A stretch of 16,362 nt of DNA from Candidatus Eiseniibacteriota bacterium (GTDB lineage Bacteria > Eisenbacteria > RBG-16-71-46 > CAIMUX01), in NCBI GenBank assembly GCA_029569475.1, contig JAKQSZ010000001.1, positions 1 to 16,362 on the forward strand, given 5' to 3'. Each line of letters begins with the position of its first letter. Positions within the stretch are counted from its first letter, which is position 1. Below, piece after piece: positions 1-8,646 of this stretch. The position numbers were made by a program, and so were the translations under genes. The notes under the pieces are model-generated. The model was given only the letters and a program-made list of their open reading frames with translations. It was not told the DNA's origin and made no database searches.

Positions 1-167
1 GGGCTCATCGTCCCCGGATCCACGTTCAGGTACGGATCGAACTTCTGCAGCGTGATCCGAAGGCCTCGTTCCTTCAGCAGCAGCCCAAGCGAGGAGGCCG
101 CGATCCCCTTGCCGAGCGAGGAGACCACGCCCCCGGTCACGAAGACGTAGCGGTGCTGTGAGTCCAT
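1..167 (-). CDS. pyrG: CTP synthase, N-terminal fragment (runs off left edge)
   Basis: CTP synthase makes CTP from UTP, ATP and glutamine in the cytoplasm. Only the first 55 codons are inside the window; the gene continues past position 1. After the ATG at 165-167 the translation gives the family's very conserved N-terminus, [20 protein letters not shown], with the P-loop-like GKG segment, followed by the [14 protein letters not shown] block of the amidoligase domain. A G-rich ribosome-binding stretch precedes the ATG on the minus strand. The gene starts 17 bases after the kdsB stop codon, so the two are almost certainly co-transcribed. The pairing makes metabolic sense because KdsB consumes CTP. 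Identification is secure; nothing can be said about the rest of the protein. Confidence 0.96.
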   Translation of the reverse strand, partial: MDSQHRYVFVTGGVVSSLGKGIAASSLGLLLKERGLRITLQKFDPYLNVDPGTMS

Positions 168-184
168 CGATCCCCGTCCCCCCT

Positions 185-1003
185 TCAGTCAGCAGCCCCG
201 GGGCCGGGAAGGCTCGCCGGGGTGGGATAGGCCCGTTGGAGAGCCGCGAGATCCTCGGGCGTGTCGACCGCGGTCTGCGGCCAGCCTCCCAGACGGACGC
301 GGATGGTCATCCCTGACTCCAATGCACGGAGCTGCTCCAGCCCCTCGGTGACCTCCAGCGGGCTCGGAGCAGTCTGCAAGAAGCTCCGCAGCAACGCCAG
401 AGGATAACCGTAGACGCCGATGTGGCGCAGACCGTACGGCGCCCCCGCCGGACTCTCGTCCCGCACGAAGGGGACGGGCGCCCGCGAAAAGTAGAGCGCC
501 CGGCCGTCGCGGGCCCTGGCCACCTTCACGACCGAGGCTCGATCGCGCTCGGCCGGACTCTCGATCGGAACGGCCAGCGTCCAGATGGCATCGGGCGCCG
601 TCCGCAGATCCGCGATCAGCCCTTCGATCGCCGGCGGATCGAGCAGGGGTTCATCCCCCTGGATATTCAACACGAAGTCCGGCTCCGCGCCGAGGAGGTC
701 CAGCGCCTCGCCCATGCGGTCGCTGCCGGACCGGTGATGGGAGGCGGTCATCACGCACTCGGCGCCGCAGCGCCGCGCCTCCTCCAGGATCCTGTCATCG
801 TCGGTGGCGACCACCAGGCGGTGGCATCCGCGGATGAGGCGCGCCCGGGAGATCACGTGGGAGAGGATGGTGCGGCCGTGGAGGGTGGCGAGGAGCTTGC
901 CGGGAAAGCGCGAGGCGGCGAAGCGGGCGGGAACGATCGCAATGACCTCGGGAGCGGGTGCTATCGCAGTGACCTCGGGAGCGGGTGTTCCTGTGTCCGC
1001 CAT
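185..1003 (-). CDS. kdsB: 3-deoxy-manno-octulosonate cytidylyltransferase (CMP-Kdo synthetase)
   Basis: KdsB transfers CMP from CTP to Kdo, the activated sugar of the lipopolysaccharide inner core, so the cell is expected to have an LPS outer membrane. The 272-residue protein shows the nucleotide-binding start [18 protein letters not shown] (about residues 21-38), then VVATDDDRI, the conserved block NIQGDEPLL (about 113-121), and YFSRAPVPF and [10 protein letters not shown] further on, as in the family. The conserved fold starts about 20 residues after the ATG. The extra N-terminus consists of a nine-residue segment written twice, caused by a 27-bp DNA duplication. I see no good Shine-Dalgarno sequence; a small palindrome (GTTACCGTAAC, 1011-1021) sits just upstream of the ATG instead. 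No other plausible ATG/GTG lies before the conserved block, so I keep this start. It lies upstream of pyrG in one transcription unit. Confidence 0.94.
   Translation of the reverse strand: MADTGTPAPEVTAIAPAPEVIAIVPARFAASRFPGKLLATLHGRTILSHVISRARLIRGCHRLVVATDDDRILEEARRCGAECVMTASHHRSGSDRMGEALDLLGAEPDFVLNIQGDEPLLDPPAIEGLIADLRTAPDAIWTLAVPIESPAERDRASVVKVARARDGRALYFSRAPVPFVRDESPAGAPYGLRHIGVYGYPLALLRSFLQTAPSPLEVTEGLEQLRALESGMTIRVRLGGWPQTAVDTPEDLAALQRAYPTPASLPGPGAAD
936..989 (-). repeat. 27-bp tandem duplication in the 5' end of kdsB
   Basis: Two adjacent 27-bp units (936-962 and 963-989) differ at only two positions. The length is a multiple of three, so the kdsB frame is kept. The effect is a doubled nine-residue segment (two versions of A-P-A-P-E-V-x-A-I) ahead of the conserved nucleotide-binding motif. 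It looks like a recent slippage or unequal-crossover event in a region under little constraint. Confidence 0.9.
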
Positions 1004-1296
1004 GTTTCCCGTTACCGTAACCCTTGCCTGGACCCTGCCTGCACCCTATTGGCCTGTTTCGACGGTCGTCCTGAGCGGTCACAGCCGTGCGGCGCTGAGA
1101 GGATCCGACCCCGGAGAACGACTCCCGGTCCCCAAGAACTGAGCCCCGAGGGTCCCGTACCTCAGAGGGCTGGGCACGCCGCCGCGTGGGGCCCTTGCTC
1201 GACGGTCAGTGCAGTTCAGGACGACGCATCAGCGTCCCTTCGCTTCCGCCCGCGGAACGAACAGGGCCTCGCCTCCACCCGCGGAACGGAGAGAGA
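1004..1296. other. Spacer between rpmA and kdsB, no gene seen
   Basis: About 290 bases with no convincing coding frame. On the minus strand it is the 3' region of rpmA and the leader of kdsB. It holds an imperfect 22-bp direct repeat near the rpmA stop, a small hairpin (GACGC/GCGTC with a 4-base loop, around 1222-1236, without a T-run), and the palindrome GTTACCGTAAC (1011-1021) a few bases before the kdsB ATG. I found no -35/-10 pair that I would call a promoter, so whether kdsB has its own promoter is open. Confidence 0.6.
1238..1288. repeat. Imperfect 22-bp direct repeat, 29-bp period
   Basis: Units 1238-1259 and 1267-1288 match at 19 of 22 positions and share the core CCCGCGGAACG. They sit directly downstream of the rpmA stop codon. 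The core contains the self-complementary CCGCGG, so each copy could fold locally. No function can be assigned. Confidence 0.7.
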
Positions 1297-1569
1297 TCAG
1301 ACCTCGGCGGCGACGGGTTCGGGGGCGATGCTGACCTGCTTCTTGGTCCGGCCGACCTGGCGGTACACCACGCGCCCGGTGACCTTGGCATACAGGGTGT
1401 CGTCCCTGCCGCGCCCTACGTTGATGCCGGGATGGATGGCAGTGCCGCGTTGCCGCACGATGATCGACCCGGCTGTGACCAACTCGCCGCCGTAAGCCTT
1501 GACCCCGAGCCGCTGCGCATTGGACTCGCGACCGTTGCGCGAGCTGCCTACACCTTTTTTGTGAGCCAT
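1297..1569 (-). CDS. rpmA: 50S ribosomal protein L27
   Basis: Structural protein of the large ribosomal subunit whose N-terminal tail reaches toward the peptidyl transferase centre. The 90-residue product begins [16 protein letters not shown] and contains the family core [19 protein letters not shown] and [16 protein letters not shown]. The frame is open a little further upstream, but MAHKK at 1567-1569 is the family start, and it is preceded at the right distance by a strong Shine-Dalgarno (GGAGGA on the minus strand). There is no N-terminal extension of the kind cleaved off in Firmicutes. It follows rplU as usual, but with an unusually long spacer of 196 bases. Confidence 0.97.
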   Translation of the reverse strand: MAHKKGVGSSRNGRESNAQRLGVKAYGGELVTAGSIIVRQRGTAIHPGINVGRGRDDTLYAKVTGRVVYRQVGRTKKQVSIAPEPVAAEV

Positions 1570-1765
1570 GCTGAACTTCCTCCGGCATCTCTCCACGGGC
1601 GCGGCGCGCCCGGCCTGCTATGGTCTCCCGCTCTGCTTTCGTCTGGACTACGCGTGCGATCCGCCGACTGCAGCCTACGCTCACGGATCCCCGGAGGCTG
1701 CCAGGCTCTTCACCGGCCGGGGCCCCGGCGGGCTCAGTCCCGGGCCCGTCTTCCCGCGCGCCGCT
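1570..1765. other. rplU-rpmA intercistronic spacer with GC-rich palindromes
   Basis: This 196-base spacer has no recognisable gene. It contains a perfect 14-bp palindrome GCCGGGGCCCCGGC (1716-1729) and a 6-bp hairpin GGGCGC-GGC-GCGCCC (1597-1611) near the rpmA ribosome-binding site. Neither is followed by a T-run on either strand, so they are not ordinary intrinsic terminators. They could be RNA-processing or translational-control structures, or simply reflect base composition. Confidence 0.5.
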
Positions 1766-2077
1766 CTACGCCTGGATCGACCGGATACGGACTTCCGTGA
1801 AGTCCTGGCGGTGCCCCTTGCGACGCCTGTAACCCTTGCGTCTCTTGAACTTGCCGACCACGATCTTGGGGCCGCGGCCGTGACGAAGCACCTCGGCTTC
1901 CACCCTGGCGCCGCTGACAACCGGCCGGCCGAGCTTGATCGCATCGCCGTCACGGATCATCAGGACCTGGTCGAGCACAAGCGTGCTGCCCGGCTCTGCT
2001 CCAGTCAGAGGGATCCGCACCGTCTCATCAGGCGAGACGCGGTACTGAAATCCCAGGCATCGGACGATGGCGAACAC
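1766..2077 (-). CDS. rplU: 50S ribosomal protein L21
   Basis: Structural protein of the large ribosomal subunit that binds 23S rRNA. The 103-residue product shows the family pattern: short beta-rich start FAIV...QYRV, then PLTGAEPGSTLVLDQVLMI, KLGRPVV, and the basic RNA-binding tail GKFKRRKGYRRRKGHRQ. The start codon is GTG (2075-2077), supported by a strong Shine-Dalgarno AAAGGAGGA just upstream on the minus strand. The usual 'GGKQY' block near the start reads 'LGFQY' here, with the Q and Y kept. It is the first gene of the rplU-rpmA(-kdsB-pyrG) unit and lies about 45 bases downstream of a well-formed promoter. Confidence 0.96.
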   Translation of the reverse strand: MFAIVRCLGFQYRVSPDETVRIPLTGAEPGSTLVLDQVLMIRDGDAIKLGRPVVSGARVEAEVLRHGRGPKIVVGKFKRRKGYRRRKGHRQDFTEVRIRSIQA

Positions 2078-2121
2078 GGAGCTCCTCCTTTGGAGATTCC
2101 TGATTTCTTATCAAAAGGCTG

Positions 2122-2150
2122 AGTCTACCGACCGGGGTCGGATCGGTCAA
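2122..2150 (-). promoter_or_regulatory. Sigma70-type promoter of the rplU operon
   Basis: Read on the minus strand: TTGACC (2145-2150), exactly 17 bases, then TAGACT (2122-2127). Both hexamers are one or two changes from consensus and the spacing is ideal. Transcription would begin near 2115 and give a leader of about 40 bases before the rplU Shine-Dalgarno and GTG. This is the best-formed promoter in the window. The element is seen directly; its activity is inferred. Confidence 0.75.
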
Positions 2151-2277
2151 CACGGAACATCTCCAGCTTTCGCCCGCCAACTGATCCGGGACCCCCGCCT
2201 GGAGCACGTGTCCTGATGAAGTCCCGGGCAGAGATCGTCGTTGCAGGGTCGGTCCGTCCCTGGGCGCCGCTTCCGGT

Positions 2278-4983
2278 CTAACGGACGATGACAACCGGCC
2301 GGGTCGCCGCATCCGTCGCCCCGCTCACCCGCAGGTAGTACATCCCGCTCGCCAGCCCGCCACCGCGAAGCTGGAAGCCATGCGGGATCCCCGCGCCGAG
2401 GACGCCGTCGTGCAGTCCCTGGACGTGCCGCCCGGCGGCGTCGAACAGGTCGATCCGCACCCGGCCCTCCTCGACCAGAGTGACGGAGAACGAAGCGGCG
2501 TCCCGCACCGGGTTGGGATGAGGGCTGGACAGGGAGAGACGGGTCAGGCCGCGGCCGCCCCGGTTCCCCAGCTCCGGACCGGAGGAGACCGGCGCGCCGC
2601 CCGGCAGCACGGCCACTCCCTTGATGGATCCGCTGATGTCGTCGGGTAGCGACGACACCATGACCAGATCCCGCAGACCATCCCCCGTCACATCGGTGAA
2701 GTGGAGGCTCCACGGGTCATAGGTCAGACCGAGGCGCGGCCGAACCGCGAAGGCGCCGGTGCCGTCGTTCGCGTAGACCGCCACGCCGTTGGCCACCGTC
2801 GTCATCATCAGGTCGATGTCTCCGTCATCGTCGATGTCCCCCGCGGCCAGGCCGGTGGCACCCAAGAGATCCGGCGAGAAGGGCGCGTAGTAGTCGGCGC
2901 GCGATCCGAAGGTGCCCGCTCCGGTGCCGAAGAGCACCGTCAGGGTCTCGCGCCCTTCGTTGTCCGCACCGGAGTTGCCGGTGGCCAGATCGGCGTGTCC
3001 GTCCCTGTTGAAGTCATCGGAGACGATCCAGCGCGGGCCTTGTCCGACCGGGTAGATCACCTCCTCCCGGAGGGTGCCGTCGCCGTTGCCGAGGTGGACG
3101 TTGATGAAGTCGCGCTCGCCGTAGGGCATCCAGTGGGTGGTCACCAGATCGACGTTGCCGTCCTCGTTGAAATCGCCGCCGAGCAGCGCGTGCGGCCCCC
3201 GGCTGATGAAGATGGTGTACGGCGGGTCAAACGTCCCGTCGCCGCGGTTGCGGCTGATGAACAGGCGGTTGGCCTCCCCCCCGGGAGCGCAGCAGAGCTC
3301 CTCGCAGTTGACGACGTCGAGATCGCCGTCATTGTCGAGGTCGAAGGCGTCCACGTCGCCGTTGCCGCCTGTCCCGAGCGTCCACTCGATGATGGGGCCG
3401 AAGGTTCCGGCGCCGTCGTTCAGGGCGGTGTGGAAGTCGTAGCCGTTGTGGAAGTCGGTGTGGGGATCGTTGTACAGCAGGTCCAGATGGCCGTCGCCGT
3501 TGAGGTCGCGCAGCTTGGCCCGTCCGGCGCCCCGTCCGTACGTCTCGCTGTGCGTGTAGAAGACCGGCGCGGCGAAGACGCCCTCGCCGAGGTTTCTCAA
3601 CAGGCTTCCCTTGCGGCCGGTGGACTCGGTGGAGGTGAAGACGTCCAGGTCGCCATCCCCGTCCACGTCGCCGACGTCCATGCGGATGTTGAGCGACGTC
3701 GCCTCGAAGACCGGCCCCAGCACGGGGAAGACGCCGTTGCCCGGGTTCCGGTGAACGGTCACCGCCATCGAGTACCGATCCGCGGAGAGCAGATCGGGGG
3801 CGCCATCTTCATCCACGTCACCCGCCGTCACCGCGAAGGTGGCCTGGCCGGCGGAGACCGGCTGCACCGGGTGAAAACCGCCCGCACCGTCGCTGAGCGC
3901 GACCCGCAGGCCGTCGGTCGCGCGACCGGTGAAGTTCACGGAGACGACATCCGTCCAGCCATCTCCGTTGAAGTCCGCGGTGCCGAGATCCGACGGCCCC
4001 GAGTCGTAGGCCAGCAGCGGGATGTCGGGGCGGCGCACGAGACTCCCCGCCCCGTCGTTGGCGAAATGCACGATCTGGTCCAGCCCCATGTAGGGACCGC
4101 TGTCGGTGTTCCCGTAGAAGACGTCGAGGTCCCCGTCGCGATCGGTGTCGGCCAGGGCGACCGACGCATGGAGCATGGCATCGTGGTAGACGAAGAGCTG
4201 GCCGTACGCCACGGGGGGGCCAAACGTCCCTCCCGGCTGAGCCAGCAGGACCGAGACCTCCTGCCAGTCGTGGGCGACCACGAGGTCATCCCGCTGGTCG
4301 CCATTCAGGTCGCCCGCCTCGAGTTTGCGCGCACGGCGCGAGACCATGTAGGTGGCCGCCCCGGCGAAGTTGCCGGCCCCGTTGCCGAGGAGGATGGAGA
4401 CAGAGCTCTGCTCCTGGTAGGGACGGTGGTTGGCCGCGGCGAGATCGAGGTCGCCGTCGCCGTCGAAGTCCCCCGCCGCCAGACCGATCGGACCCTGGCC
4501 GACGACGAGCGTCCGGAACGTGGGGAACGCTCCCGCCCCGTCGTTCCAGTAGACGCGCGCGGTCTGCCCGGTCTCGTGGAAGGTGTCACAGATGGAGACC
4601 GCCACATCCGGGTCGCCATCCTCATCGAAATCCGCGGCGACGATATCCCAGCAGCCGAGGCTCGAGACGGTCGTGTGGACCGGCGGGCCGTAGGTCCCAT
4701 CCCCCTGATTGAAGATCAGCGCGAAGCCGGACATGCCGTCGGTCCCGCCGCCCGGCGCGGCGTACTCGTAGTTCGAGACCGCCACATCGAGGAGTCCGTC
4801 GCCGTTGAAGTCGGCCGTGGCGATGGCGGTCGGATCGCGCTCGAAGGCCTCCTCGTTGCCGGGATAGGCCGAGGTCCCCACGTCGTATCCGATCCAGGGC
4901 GGTGTCAACTCCTCGCCCGCGGCGCTTGCGGCGACGCCCAGCGCCAGGACGAGAGACAGCGACGCGATTCGGTGAGGGATCAT
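2278..4983 (-). CDS. Exported FG-GAP/VCBS repeat protein with 14 calcium-loop repeats and C-terminal sorting-like domain
   Basis: A 901-residue exported protein of unknown specific function. The start is the ATG at 4981-4983 with a strong GGAGGAG ribosome-binding site; the frame is open further upstream but without signal peptide or repeats. Residues 1-22 form a signal peptide (ALGVAASAAG). Fourteen copies of a DxDxDGxxDL calcium-binding loop begin near residues 58, 118, 172, 225, 279, 337, 389, 439, 493, 548, 604, 657, 716 and 764, about 54 residues apart. This fits two seven-bladed beta-propellers in a row. Residues about 817-901 form a FlgD-Ig/T9SS-like C-terminal domain with a PNPV motif, IDLFDAAGR, GMYYLRV and a final Arg. 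Such proteins are usually surface or secreted adhesins or scaffolds. No enzymatic domain is visible. It lies downstream of the S8 protease gene on the same strand, separated by 568 bases with hairpins. Confidence 0.88.
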   Translation of the reverse strand: MIPHRIASLSLVLALGVAASAAGEELTPPWIGYDVGTSAYPGNEEAFERDPTAIATADFNGDGLLDVAVSNYEYAAPGGGTDGMSGFALIFNQGDGTYGPPVHTTVSSLGCWDIVAADFDEDGDPDVAVSICDTFHETGQTARVYWNDGAGAFPTFRTLVVGQGPIGLAAGDFDGDGDLDLAAANHRPYQEQSSVSILLGNGAGNFAGAATYMVSRRARKLEAGDLNGDQRDDLVVAHDWQEVSVLLAQPGGTFGPPVAYGQLFVYHDAMLHASVALADTDRDGDLDVFYGNTDSGPYMGLDQIVHFANDGAGSLVRRPDIPLLAYDSGPSDLGTADFNGDGWTDVVSVNFTGRATDGLRVALSDGAGGFHPVQPVSAGQATFAVTAGDVDEDGAPDLLSADRYSMAVTVHRNPGNGVFPVLGPVFEATSLNIRMDVGDVDGDGDLDVFTSTESTGRKGSLLRNLGEGVFAAPVFYTHSETYGRGAGRAKLRDLNGDGHLDLLYNDPHTDFHNGYDFHTALNDGAGTFGPIIEWTLGTGGNGDVDAFDLDNDGDLDVVNCEELCCAPGGEANRLFISRNRGDGTFDPPYTIFISRGPHALLGGDFNEDGNVDLVTTHWMPYGERDFINVHLGNGDGTLREEVIYPVGQGPRWIVSDDFNRDGHADLATGNSGADNEGRETLTVLFGTGAGTFGSRADYYAPFSPDLLGATGLAAGDIDDDGDIDLMMTTVANGVAVYANDGTGAFAVRPRLGLTYDPWSLHFTDVTGDGLRDLVMVSSLPDDISGSIKGVAVLPGGAPVSSGPELGNRGGRGLTRLSLSSPHPNPVRDAASFSVTLVEEGRVRIDLFDAAGRHVQGLHDGVLGAGIPHGFQLRGGGLASGMYYLRVSGATDAATRPVVIVR

Positions 4984-5437
4984 CCAACTCCTCCTTCTGC
5001 TTCCATGGCCGGCGGCCACGCGCGCGGAGCCAGGGTCCGCCGAGCGGGCGCGAGAGGCTGCTCGGTCTTGCGGTGCGCTCCGGCGCCGATCCTGATACCG
5101 GGAAAGAGCCCGCGCCCAGTGACGAGGAGGCGCTGGATCTGCTCTCGCAGACCCGTGTCGTCTCCCGATGCTGCGCTGGGAACGGCACGGGTGGACCCCA
5201 TCCCTCAACGAAGTCGGCAGGCTGAGACGCCCTCCCTGGCCCCGCGCGGGTCACCCTCTTGGGCCCTGCCCCTGCTTTGGAGGGTCCGCGCGTCCGCTGG
5301 TGTTCCCTTCCCGGACGAGTCAGCGGGCGCCGCCATGTCGCCTCGGCGACTTCGAGGCGCCATCTGCACGGCGAGTTGGGGCGCCAGCGAAGCATTCGGT
5401 CACGGTCGGATGAGACGCAACACCGCTCGAAGACGAA

Positions 5438-5467
5438 CAGGGCCGGGGTTCGCCATCCCCGGCCCTG
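5438..5467 (-). terminator. Likely intrinsic terminator of the S8 protease gene
   Basis: A perfect 11-bp inverted repeat, CAGGGCCGGGG at 5438-5448 and CCCCGGCCCTG at 5457-5467, with an 8-base loop. Read on the minus strand, the stem is followed by TTCGTCTTCG, a weak T-rich tail. It lies about 85 bases past the protease stop codon. The stem is seen directly; terminator activity is inferred and the T-run is poor. Confidence 0.6.
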
Positions 5468-5485
5468 GTCTGGCTGCGATCCGAC

Positions 5486-5505
5486 CGCGCGCCAGAGAGC
5501 GCGCG
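5486..5505 (-). other. Second hairpin downstream of the S8 protease gene
   Basis: A 7-bp stem of alternating C and G (CGCGCGC at 5486-5492, GCGCGCG at 5499-5505) with loop CAGAGA, between the protease stop and the stronger hairpin at 5438-5467. It has no T-run on either side. It may protect the mRNA 3' end or act together with the neighbouring terminator. Confidence 0.5.
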
Positions 5506-5551
5506 TCCGTTTCGACGGCGCCACCGCGTCGGCGGCGCTCTCCGGGACGCG

Positions 5552-8467
5552 CTAGCGGATCAAGGTCAACCGGCGGCTCTGGTCGAAGTCACCGGCTTTC
5601 AAACGATAGAAGTACACGCCGCTCGTCAGCTCACGACCGGCGTTGTCCCGGCCGTCCCAGCCGACCGTGTGCGAGCCCGACGAGAGGCGTGCCTCCTCCA
5701 GCAGGACCCGGACGATGCGGCCCGAGGTGTCGTAGATCTCCAGCCGCGCCGGCGCCGGGTTGCTGAGGACGAACGTGATGCGGGTGACGGCCGCCGAAGG
5801 CTGGAACGGATTGGGGTAGCTGCTCGCCAGAACGCTGCCGGGCTCGAGCATTCCCGTGGGCGGGGTGGCCGAGAGGCTCGTGTCGAAGGTCTCGACGCTG
5901 AAGTCGTCGACGGCCGCCTCGACCAGGTTCTCGTCGCCGGTATCGCAGGCGCTGAAGCGGAACACCACTTGATCGGTCAGCTCGATGAACTGGTTCAAGT
6001 CGGCGTTCGTGCGCTGCCAGGTGTTGGCATTGGTGGTCACCAGCTCGAGCTGCCGCCAGGTGGCGCCGCCGTCGCTGGAGACCTCGGCGAGGAAGCCGTC
6101 ATCCTGCGAGGCGCCGACCACCGCGAACCAGCGCCAGTAGTTGACATAGGCCTGCGTAGCCTGGCTGAGGTCGAAGATCGGGCTCCGCAGGCGCGTGCAG
6201 CCGCCGTCAAGGTCGGCGTCGCCCGGCACGCCGCCGACGTTTCCGTTGCCGGTGACGAAGCACTTCACGCCCGGCGAGGGGGTGTGGTCATTCTCCGGCT
6301 GGACCGGCTGGCCGAGGAAGCTCGTTCCCACCGGGTCCTCGCGGACCCAGACGCCGCCCGTGGCATCGTCGCCCGGCATGCCCATCATCCAGGCGGGGTC
6401 CTCGGGATCTTCCGCGGCATAGGCGTAGACGAGGTCCGTGACGTAGAAGGTGTGGAAGAACATCGGGGCGCCGAAGGGGTTGACGGCGACCCGTCCGGGT
6501 CCGTCGGCGGCCCGGAGATAGTAATCGACCTGGCTGGCGGAGGGCAGGCCAGGGATCTGGCCCGTGTAGAGATTGCCGTTGGCCGTCATCGGCACATGCA
6601 CCCAGTTGCCCCGGTTGACCCGGTAATACAGAGAGGCCGAGGCCACGGTGCTGGGATCGGTGATGATCGCCGCGATCGTGGTGGGGTTGGTGTGGTCGTA
6701 GGTGGTGCCGACCTGGGTCACGTTGCTGAACTGCGGCCCCGCGTTGTCGCGGAGGGCGAAGTCCTGCGCGGTGATCTGGTTGAGGCGAACAATGACCGTG
6801 GCCGTGTCCGGAAGAAGGCCGGCCTTGCTGGCCACGGCCTGATAGGTACCGTTGCCGGCGGTCCCGGTGTAGTAACCGTTGTTGTCGGTGGTGAACTCCT
6901 CGCCGGTTTCCAGGAGCCGGATGAGGGCGCCCGGAACCGGCTGGTTCTGCCAGGTCTCGTTGCGGACATAGCCGCGGAGCTCGCCATTGCCCTGGGAGAC
7001 GGCCACGACAGCGGCATAGGCGTCGATGAAGCCCCAGCCGTAGGTGTTGTCCTCCCCCGCGTTCCCCTCGTCCCGCGAGGTGGCCAGCAGGACCTCCTTG
7101 ATCGTGTCCACGTCCAGGTTCGGATTGGCCTGGCGCATCAAGGCCACCACACCGGCCACGTGCGGCCCGGCCATGGAGGTGCCGCTGTAGTTCTGCGAGT
7201 AGCCCGTGCCCGGCACGCAGGAGTAGACGTTGACGCCGGGGGCGCAGACTTCCGGTTTGATCTGCCGCTCCGAGGGAACGTTGCAGCCGGTCGGCCCGCG
7301 GCTGGAGAAGTAGGCGATCGGATAGGGCCAGTTGTAGGCGGTCGCGTCGACCGCGCCGATCGAGAAGGCGTTGTACACGGTCGTGGCGCGGTCGGCCGGG
7401 GAGCGGAGCGACCGGGCGCCCGGCCCCTCGTTGCCTGCCGAGACGGTCACCACGACGCCGGCCGCCTCGCAGTTGTCGATCACGGCCCACCAGCGGGAGT
7501 CGCAGTCGGTATAGCCGGAGCCGAACTGCTCGTTGATGCCCCAGGAGTTCTGGACGACGTCGGGGACGTCATCGGTGGTGTTCGGATTGCCGTCGGGGTC
7601 GGTCAGCCACTGGAAGGCGGCCAGGATGTCGTTGTCGAAGCCCGAACCGACGCCCTGGTCGATGGGGTTGGTGGCGATCCAACTGGCGCCCCAGGCCACG
7701 CCGACGGTGTCCTGCGTGCCGGCGCCCAGCCCCGTGATCGTGCCCATGACGTGGGTGCCGTGGCCGTAGTTGTCGCGGGGCGAGGTGTAGCCGTAGCCCA
7801 GCAGGTCAAGCCAGCACTCCTGCCAGGGATGCGCCCCGTTGTATCCCCGCCAGCGCGTGCGGAGGGCCGGATGGTTGCCGTCGACGCCGGTGTCGATGTT
7901 CGCCACCAGCCGGCCGGCCCCGTTGATCCCCAGCTCGTACCAGACCTGCGGCGCGTTGATGGCGCGCAGGCCCGGGGTCACCCCGATGCCGCGCGAGGGT
8001 TCGCCCTCGGAACCGGGGGCGGGCTCCTCCACCGGCTTGATCAGGTTGGCCGTGAAGTTCGGCTCGATCAAGTCAACGTCCTGGCGCCGCGCGATCGTCT
8101 CGATCTCGGCCTTCGTCGCCTGGACGACCAGCAGGTTGGAGATCCAGTAGCTGGTATAGCCGCTGACCCCTCCCAGGCGGATCCTCTCCTCGAGGTGGCT
8201 CCGCAGAGCCTGCTGGGAACCTCGGGTCGCCTGCAGCGCGGTAACGACCTCCGCGTGCCGCTCCCGGAGCGTGGCCCGGCGGGCCTTGAGCTCCTGGTTG
8301 AGCTGCGCCACCGGCGCCTGCTCGACCATGTTGACGATGACGCTGAGCTGATCCTGGTCCGACGCCGCCGCCATCTGCGCCTGCACCGCGGGGTGGATGG
8401 TCCCCGCGGAGGCGGTCGTCGCGAGCAGGGTCAGGATTCCGGCCGAGAGTAGCGTGGCGATGCGCAT
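5552..8467 (-). CDS. Secreted subtilisin-like serine protease (S8, bacillopeptidase-F-like) with sorting-like C-terminal domain
   Basis: A 971-residue secreted endopeptidase. The start ATG (8465-8467) follows a GGGAGGAG ribosome-binding site; the frame is open upstream but lacks a signal there. Residues 1-21 are a signal peptide ending TASA. Residues about 35-140 form an inhibitor-I9-like propeptide. The S8 catalytic domain (about 165-490) has all key residues: Asp192 in [11 protein letters not shown], His236 in GHGTHV, oxyanion Asn346 in SAGNEGP and Ser431 in [12 protein letters not shown]. Six cysteines in the catalytic domain could form disulfides. Then follow a carboxypeptidase-regulatory-like beta domain (about 495-575), an Ig-like segment (about 580-665), a MAM/jelly-roll-like region with DGGATW (about 690-865), and a FlgD-Ig/T9SS-like C-terminus (about 880-971: [25 protein letters not shown], final Arg). 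It is transcribed away from the glycyl radical gene pair. Substrate is unknown. Confidence 0.93.
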   Translation of the reverse strand: MRIATLLSAGILTLLATTASAGTIHPAVQAQMAAASDQDQLSVIVNMVEQAPVAQLNQELKARRATLRERHAEVVTALQATRGSQQALRSHLEERIRLGGVSGYTSYWISNLLVVQATKAEIETIARRQDVDLIEPNFTANLIKPVEEPAPGSEGEPSRGIGVTPGLRAINAPQVWYELGINGAGRLVANIDTGVDGNHPALRTRWRGYNGAHPWQECWLDLLGYGYTSPRDNYGHGTHVMGTITGLGAGTQDTVGVAWGASWIATNPIDQGVGSGFDNDILAAFQWLTDPDGNPNTTDDVPDVVQNSWGINEQFGSGYTDCDSRWWAVIDNCEAAGVVVTVSAGNEGPGARSLRSPADRATTVYNAFSIGAVDATAYNWPYPIAYFSSRGPTGCNVPSERQIKPEVCAPGVNVYSCVPGTGYSQNYSGTSMAGPHVAGVVALMRQANPNLDVDTIKEVLLATSRDEGNAGEDNTYGWGFIDAYAAVVAVSQGNGELRGYVRNETWQNQPVPGALIRLLETGEEFTTDNNGYYTGTAGNGTYQAVASKAGLLPDTATVIVRLNQITAQDFALRDNAGPQFSNVTQVGTTYDHTNPTTIAAIITDPSTVASASLYYRVNRGNWVHVPMTANGNLYTGQIPGLPSASQVDYYLRAADGPGRVAVNPFGAPMFFHTFYVTDLVYAYAAEDPEDPAWMMGMPGDDATGGVWVREDPVGTSFLGQPVQPENDHTPSPGVKCFVTGNGNVGGVPGDADLDGGCTRLRSPIFDLSQATQAYVNYWRWFAVVGASQDDGFLAEVSSDGGATWRQLELVTTNANTWQRTNADLNQFIELTDQVVFRFSACDTGDENLVEAAVDDFSVETFDTSLSATPPTGMLEPGSVLASSYPNPFQPSAAVTRITFVLSNPAPARLEIYDTSGRIVRVLLEEARLSSGSHTVGWDGRDNAGRELTSGVYFYRLKAGDFDQSRRLTLIR

Positions 8468-8646
8468 GTCTTCTCCTCCCGCTTGGGGATGTGCGACCCG
8501 AGGAACCTCCGGCGCGTCTGCCGGCCCGCACTCGTCGCCTCGCAGGTGCATGTCCAGACGGGTCAAGCCGTGATCGGGGACCGAGGTCTGGAGCATTGCG
8601 GTCGCGTCGTGCCTGGCCGCCTTGTTCCGAAGGATTGGCGCATTCA

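Larger units (their letters stand above)
4984..5551. other. Spacer between S8 protease and FG-GAP protein genes
   Basis: This 568-base spacer has no gene I can support. Its right part holds hairpins directly downstream of the protease stop (5438-5467, 5486-5505, and a small CCGT/ACGG stem at 5507-5518). Its left part is the presumed leader of the FG-GAP gene and ends in a strong ribosome-binding site. No clear -35/-10 pair was found on the minus strand. Confidence 0.55.

Noticed and set aside
2701..5766. A 1021-codon open frame on the plus strand opposite the FG-GAP gene
   Set aside because: It is the antisense shadow of a GC-rich repeat gene: composition is Val/Glu/Arg-rich with no domain, and the opposite frame has a signal peptide, calcium loops and ribosome-binding site.
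5669..8452. A 927-codon open frame on the plus strand opposite the S8 protease
   Set aside because: Antisense shadow; the minus strand has an intact protease triad, and the plus frame shows only low-complexity Arg/Gly/Val sequence.
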